Assembly: GCA_964574495.1 (NCBI GenBank)
Contig: CAZNNT010000011.1
Coordinates: 1-24,010, forward strand
DNA: 24,010 nt
Direction: 5' to 3'
Source: HO2-45-28 sp964574495
GTDB lineage: Bacteria > Patescibacteriota > Minisyncoccia > HO2-45-28
The position numbers and the translations under genes are program-made. The notes under the pieces were generated by a model. The model searched no databases, was not told where the DNA came from, and worked only from the letters and a program-made list of their open reading frames with translations. Of the stretch, positions 21,131-24,010 are shown piece after piece (positions within the stretch are counted from its first letter, which is position 1; each line of letters starts with the position of its first letter).

Positions 21131-22309
21131 ATGATGAAAAAATTAATAATTATTGCCAGTTTGTCGGTTTTTTTGCCCTTAGCGGCAAACGCTGCCACTT
21201 TATACATCACTCCTTCAACGGGCGCGTATAATACCGGCGAGATATTTTCAATGCTGATTAATGTAAATACCGCAGGCAAGTCCATTAATGCGGCGTCAGG
21301 CCAATTAAATTTTGATAATTCAAGATTGGAGGTTAAGAGCTTGGGATACTCGACATCCATTTTCACTTTATGGACTACGGAACCGACTTTTTCTAATGCC
21401 GCGGGTTCAGTAACTTTTTCCGGCGGGCTTCCGAGCCCCGGTTTTACCGGACCCTCGGGCGCGATCTTAAGAATTACTTTTAAACCAAAGGCGCAGGGAC
21501 AGGCGACCGTTAATTTTGTTTCCGGCTCGGCGCTAGCCAACGACGGGAAAGGCACAAATATTTTAACGAGTTTCTCCGGCGGAATTTTTAATATTTTAGC
21601 TTCTTCAAAGGCCGCTCCCGCAGAACCTAAAGCCGCGGTTCCGGTATCGGGTGTTGCCGTAAGGCCAATTGAAGCTCCCACAATTACGGATGTCCCGCAA
21701 ACTCTTGAAGCGGGCCAGTTCCTGACAATCCGCGGTTTGACTTTGCCCGCAAGCAAGGTTTTGGTAACTGTGGAAAAGGGCTCGGAAGCCCCCATAATTG
21801 AAGAAACATTTTCTGCTTCGGATGGACGGTTTTCTTTAACTTTTTCCAAACCGACTCAAGGCGGTCTTTACAGGGTTTACGCGCGCTCGGTTACGGCAGA
21901 CGGTTTGATTACTCCGCAGTCGGAAACAAAGACGATAGAAGTGGTCAGGCCGCTTTTTTTCCGTATAGGCAATGTGGCCCTCAACTACACAAGCATCATT
22001 GTTACTTTATTATCCCTGCTTTTATTTGCGGTTTTCACGATAACTTATGGCTGGTGGAAGTTCAGGCGGTGGCAAAAAAGACAGGGCGCGGAGATTTCCG
22101 AAGCGGAAGAAGCTCTGCATAGTTCTTTTGACAATATAAAAACAGGGTTTCGCCGTTATATCCGGCATCTGGCCGACAGCAAGTCGCCGAAATCAATGAA
22201 GAAAAAAGGCGAGGGGGCCGAAGAAGTTCTGGAAGAGGATTTAAGAGACATTGAGCAAGAAGTTAAAAAAGAAATTGAAGACATAAAACATCCGAAGAAA
22301 CACGAATGA
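21131..22309 (+). CDS. membrane-anchored cohesin protein 3
   Basis: I chose the ATG at 21131, because the upstream in-frame ATG at 21095 lies in repeat sequence and adds residues before the signal peptide. The 392-residue product has a signal peptide (ending ANAA). A cohesin-like domain (about 20-155) shows AYNTGEIFSMLINVNTAGK, FTLWTTEPTFSNAAG, FSGGLPSPGFTGPSG and LANDGKGTNIL. An Ig-like module (about 185-270; RGLTLPASKVLVTVE) is of the same kind as in the dockerin proteins. A membrane helix (about 288-307) and a charged, helical cytoplasmic tail of about 85 residues (EEVLEEDLRDIEQEVKKE) follow. The tail could oligomerise or contact cytoplasmic partners. No terminator was seen immediately downstream. 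Confidence 0.88.
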   Translation: MMKKLIIIASLSVFLPLAANAATLYITPSTGAYNTGEIFSMLINVNTAGKSINAASGQLNFDNSRLEVKSLGYSTSIFTLWTTEPTFSNAAGSVTFSGGLPSPGFTGPSGAILRITFKPKAQGQATVNFVSGSALANDGKGTNILTSFSGGIFNILASSKAAPAEPKAAVPVSGVAVRPIEAPTITDVPQTLEAGQFLTIRGLTLPASKVLVTVEKGSEAPIIEETFSASDGRFSLTFSKPTQGGLYRVYARSVTADGLITPQSETKTIEVVRPLFFRIGNVALNYTSIIVTLLSLLLFAVFTITYGWWKFRRWQKRQGAEISEAEEALHSSFDNIKTGFRRYIRHLADSKSPKSMKKKGEGAEEVLEEDLRDIEQEVKKEIEDIKHPKKHE

Positions 22310-22347
22310 TTTTTTTCAAACTCGTTATTTTTTTTAAAGCGTCGGAG

Positions 22348-22356
22348 TTATCCACA
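22348..22356 (+). promoter_or_regulatory. DnaA-box motif TTATCCACA
   Basis: A perfect copy 17 nt before the -35 of the basic-peptide gene promoter. Confidence 0.6.
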
Positions 22357-22373
22357 GTTTCGTAAATTTTTTA

Positions 22374-22402
22374 TTGTAAATCGTTTTTTAAATTGCGATA
22401 AT
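22374..22402 (+). promoter_or_regulatory. candidate sigma70 promoter of the basic-peptide gene
   Basis: TTGTAA (22374-22379) and GATAAT (22397-22402) are separated by exactly 17 nt. Transcription from about 22409 gives a leader of about 150 nt. Confidence 0.6.
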
Positions 22403-22431
22403 TAAATCAGAAGCACTTTGCACAAGTAGAT

Positions 22432-22537
22432 GTAAAAAATTTTTATAATTTTTTACGCTCTGCAGTTGTTAGAAAACAATGAACATAACGCGGTCGATGT
22501 TTGTTGTTTTGCCCTTCGTAGCTTTGCTAAAGAAGGG
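22432..22537 (+). ncRNA. structured leader with three hairpins before the basic-peptide gene
   Basis: Three stems follow the promoter. gtaaaaaatt (22432-22441) pairs with 22447-22456. A 14-pair stem joins 22473-22486 to 22497-22510, with two G-U pairs and a 10-nt loop. cccttc (22512-22517) pairs with gaaggg (22532-22537), with an inner tagc/gcta. It may be a regulatory leader or a small RNA in its own right. Confidence 0.4.
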
Positions 22538-22560
22538 TTGTGAATAATTTAATAAAAAAA

Positions 22561-22635
22561 ATGGCTAAGAAAAAGAAAAGAAAGGCGGCCAAGAAAGGAA
22601 AAAAGGCCAAAAAAGCCAAGAAACGCCGCCGTTAG
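22561..22635 (+). CDS. 24-residue Lys/Arg-rich peptide
   Basis: ATG at 22561 to TAG at 22633-22635 encodes 24 residues: 13 Lys, 4 Arg, 5 Ala, 1 Gly and the start Met. It begins MAKKKKRK and ends in three Arg. It lies between a good promoter with a structured leader and a very strong terminator, which argues for a real, separately transcribed gene. No Shine-Dalgarno sequence is visible. The composition resembles the tails of histone H1-like proteins and small basic ribosomal proteins, so nucleic-acid binding (chromosome, rRNA or ribosome) is the likely role, by inference only. The next gene is a ribosome hibernation factor. Confidence 0.65.
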   Translation: MAKKKKRKAAKKGKKAKKAKKRRR

Positions 22636-22641
22636 CGGCCG

Positions 22642-22677
22642 AAGAAAACGCTCCGATGGACATCGGGGCGTTTTCTT
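22642..22677 (+). terminator. strong intrinsic terminator after the basic-peptide gene
   Basis: aagaaaacgctccgatg (22642-22658) pairs with catcggggcgttttctt (22661-22677) over 17 positions with one G-U pair. The descending arm contains TTTTCTT. It lies 6 nt after the stop codon. Confidence 0.85.
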
Positions 22678-22691
22678 AATAAAATATTATT

Positions 22692-23023
22692 ATGCGCGTG
22701 AATTTAAAAACCAAAAATATTGATTTGACGTCGTCAATTGAAATATTGGCGGAAAAAAACTGGTTATGCCGATTGAAAAATTAATATCCGGGATTGATAA
22801 AAAAGCCGACTTGTTTTTTGATATTGAACTGGGGCGCACCACCAAACATCATAGTAAAGGAAAAATATGGCGATGTGAGGCGCAATTGGATTTGCCCGGC
22901 ATAAAAAGCATGATAAGAGCCGAGAGTTTAGCCGAGAGTTTGCGCGCCGCCGTTGACGAAGTTAAAAGCGAAATTTTAAGCGAAATAAAGAAATATAAGG
23001 AAAGAACCCGCGTTCAGGGGTAA
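22692..23023 (+). CDS. ribosome hibernation factor (HPF/RaiA family), split by a -1 frameshift
   Basis: The family binds the 30S subunit and stabilises idle ribosomes. The first frame (ATG 22692) gives MRVNLKTKNIDLTSSIEILAEKN, a typical HPF N-terminus, then runs into a TAA at 22782. The rest of the family domain (PIEKLISGIDKKADLFFDIELGRTTKHH through QLDLPG, AESLAESLRAAVDEVKSEI) lies in the -1 frame from about 22760 to 23023. Joining them at the heptamer A AAA AAC (22754-22760) gives about 110 residues, the normal length of a short HPF. The phase of the heptamer fits a classic -1 slip exactly. Alternatives are one lost A in an A8 run, a true pseudogene, or a sequencing error. The family assignment is firm; the cause of the split is not. 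Confidence 0.8.
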
Positions 23024-23029
23024 ATCCTC

Positions 23030-23057
23030 TTGCGTCGCTGTCATTTCATGCTATACT
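23030..23057 (+). promoter_or_regulatory. candidate promoter of the spermidine-synthase-like gene
   Basis: TTGCGT (23030-23035) and TATACT (23052-23057) have a 16-nt spacer. Unlike the other promoters here, no TTATCCACA precedes it. A near-perfect Shine-Dalgarno AAGGAGGAG (23082-23090) lies 4 nt before the ATG, the strongest in the window. Confidence 0.55.
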
Positions 23058-23094
23058 TTTAAGCGGTTGTTTCATTTTTGTAAGGAGGAGAAAA

Positions 23095-24010
23095 ATGCCC
23101 CTAATCAACTACGGAAAAAAACGGGACGAACTTTGGTTCATTGAAAATTTGCACGGAAATGCCGAATACGCGGTTAAGGTGAATAAAGTTTTAACGGAGG
23201 AAAAAAGTCCTTTCCAGTATATTCAAATTTTTGACACGACGCGGTTGGGTATGATTCTCGTTCTTGATGGCATTGTCCAGACATCGTCCGTGCTGGAGTT
23301 TAGCGCTCCATATGGCGAAATGCTGGCTCATGTTCCTTTGATATCGCATCCGAATCCGCAAAGAGGTTTGATTATAGGCGGAGGGGACTACGAAATCGCC
23401 CGTGAAGTTTTTAAACATCTTTCAGTAGAACATCTTGATTTGGTTGATATTGATAGGCGTGTCGGAGAGCTTACGCTTGAGCATATGTCCAAATTCACCG
23501 GAGGCGCGGAAAAAAATTCCCGGCTCCATGTTCATTCCGAAGACGGCGCCGAATTTGTGAAAAATGTTCCCAATAACCATTACGATTTTGTTTTGATTGA
23601 CTCTACCGATCCCGGAGGACCGTCCACACCCCTTTTTAACGCCAGATTTATCAGAAATGTTTATCGCGTCTTGAAGCCGGGCGGAATCGTGGCGCGCCAA
23701 GTCGGATCTCTGCAGTTCCAGCCGGATGAAGCGCCGTCAAACTTCCGGTGCATCCAAAGCATTTTCGGCGAGGCGTCGCTTTATATTTCTTCTATCCCAA
23801 TTTACTGGGGCGGACTTTTCGGGTTCGTAATCGCGGTTAAGTCCGGAGCTTTGGCCCAAAACTTGGATTTTTCAGAAATTAAATCGCGCTTTGAAGCGAG
23901 AAATCTGGACACAATCTATTACAGTCCTGAAATCCATCAAGCGGCCTTTCTGCTTCCTCCTTACATAAAAAAGCGCCTTGAGACGGTTTATGGTTGTGAA
24001 CTCATCATGG
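23095..24010 (+). CDS. spermidine synthase-family protein, divergent (3' truncated by window)
   Basis: The family transfers an aminopropyl group from decarboxylated AdoMet to a polyamine acceptor. The visible 305 residues have the N-terminal beta domain (FDTTRLGMILVLDGIVQ, residues 46-62) and the Rossmann core. The core shows IIGGGD (93-98), DLVDID (115-120), EDGAEF (149-154), IDSTDP (168-173) and LKPGGI. The Asp residues of EDGAEF and DSTDP, central to the active site, are kept. Three changes stand out: GGGDYE replaces the usual GGGDGG, the YHEM/YQEM motif reads YGEM (73-76), and the preceding DEF reads LEF. Substrate choice may therefore differ from putrescine. The window ends before the stop codon. 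No AdoMet decarboxylase is present in the window. Confidence 0.85.
   Translation, partial: MPLINYGKKRDELWFIENLHGNAEYAVKVNKVLTEEKSPFQYIQIFDTTRLGMILVLDGIVQTSSVLEFSAPYGEMLAHVPLISHPNPQRGLIIGGGDYEIAREVFKHLSVEHLDLVDIDRRVGELTLEHMSKFTGGAEKNSRLHVHSEDGAEFVKNVPNNHYDFVLIDSTDPGGPSTPLFNARFIRNVYRVLKPGGIVARQVGSLQFQPDEAPSNFRCIQSIFGEASLYISSIPIYWGGLFGFVIAVKSGALAQNLDFSEIKSRFEARNLDTIYYSPEIHQAAFLLPPYIKKRLETVYGCELIM

Noticed and set aside
21121..21849. Minus-strand open frame (242 residues) opposite cohesin protein 3
   Set aside because: It mirrors the cohesin coding sequence; no domain, start context or neighbour supports it.
5074..22356. TTATCCACA motifs as a replication origin
   Set aside because: The copies are about 3-8 kb apart, each at a promoter, with no cluster, no AT-rich unwinding region and no dnaA/dnaN nearby.
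22766..23023. The 85-residue frame from ATG 22766 as an independent gene
   Set aside because: It begins in the middle of the HPF/RaiA domain. The first 23 residues of the family are encoded just upstream in the other frame.
1..24010. CRISPR arrays, tRNA, rRNA or transposase genes
   Set aside because: Looked for on both strands; no regularly spaced repeats, cloverleaf-like sequence, rRNA signature or transposase motif was recognised.

Overview
The window looks like a piece of a Candidatus Patescibacteria (CPR) genome, most likely Parcubacteria. This is inferred from gene content: a DUF5667-type secreted coiled-coil protein ending in a cupredoxin-like domain, a MurB with an extra helical segment before its C-terminal motif, many single-pass secreted surface proteins, a tiny Lys/Arg-rich peptide gene and tight packing with ATGA/GTGA/TAATG junctions. 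TGA is used as a stop (fmt and several overlaps), which argues against the code-25 lineages. No rRNA, tRNA, CRISPR array or insertion sequence was seen. Three runs of N (7361-7460, 9613-9622, 12879-12974) are scaffold gaps, and the first is flanked by a 55-bp duplication that is almost certainly an assembly artefact.

Layout. 1-147 is the end of a Gln-rich protein. 149-3031 (minus strand) carries a polyprenyl-phosphate sugar transferase, peptide deformylase and Met-tRNA formyltransferase. 3113-5061 (plus) carries a short UDP-glucose dehydrogenase-like protein and an NDP-sugar epimerase; with the sugar transferase this is a surface-glycan block. 5062-5346 is a structured intergenic region with two candidate promoters. 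5347-8272 holds the DUF5667/cupredoxin protein, a small coiled-coil protein and murB.

8464-14207 reads as one operon: small zinc-ribbon protein, sensor histidine kinase, receiver-only response regulator, then a secreted dockerin protein and a membrane-anchored cohesin protein that overlap by ATGA. 14316-16493 encodes a BNR/sialidase-like protein with a C-terminal WxL-like domain. 16702-22309 encodes a stand-alone WxL-like protein, a DUF916-like (WxL-interacting) membrane protein, a second dockerin protein (GTGA overlap) and two more membrane-anchored cohesin proteins. From 22310 on there is a 24-residue basic peptide gene with a structured leader and a strong terminator, a ribosome hibernation factor split by a frameshift at an A AAA AAC heptamer, and a truncated, divergent spermidine-synthase-family gene.

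The main result is a compact cell-surface assembly system: two secreted dockerin proteins, three cohesin receptors with C-terminal membrane anchors and a WxL/DUF916-like pair, with a two-component system inside the first dockerin/cohesin operon. A second theme is regulatory. Perfect TTATCCACA (DnaA-box) motifs stand upstream of four promoter regions in the same orientation. Perfect short palindromes sit inside fmt (two) and murB (one) without breaking the frame. The WxL-like gene has a (CA)14 tract and a terminator-like hairpin directly in front of its start codon.
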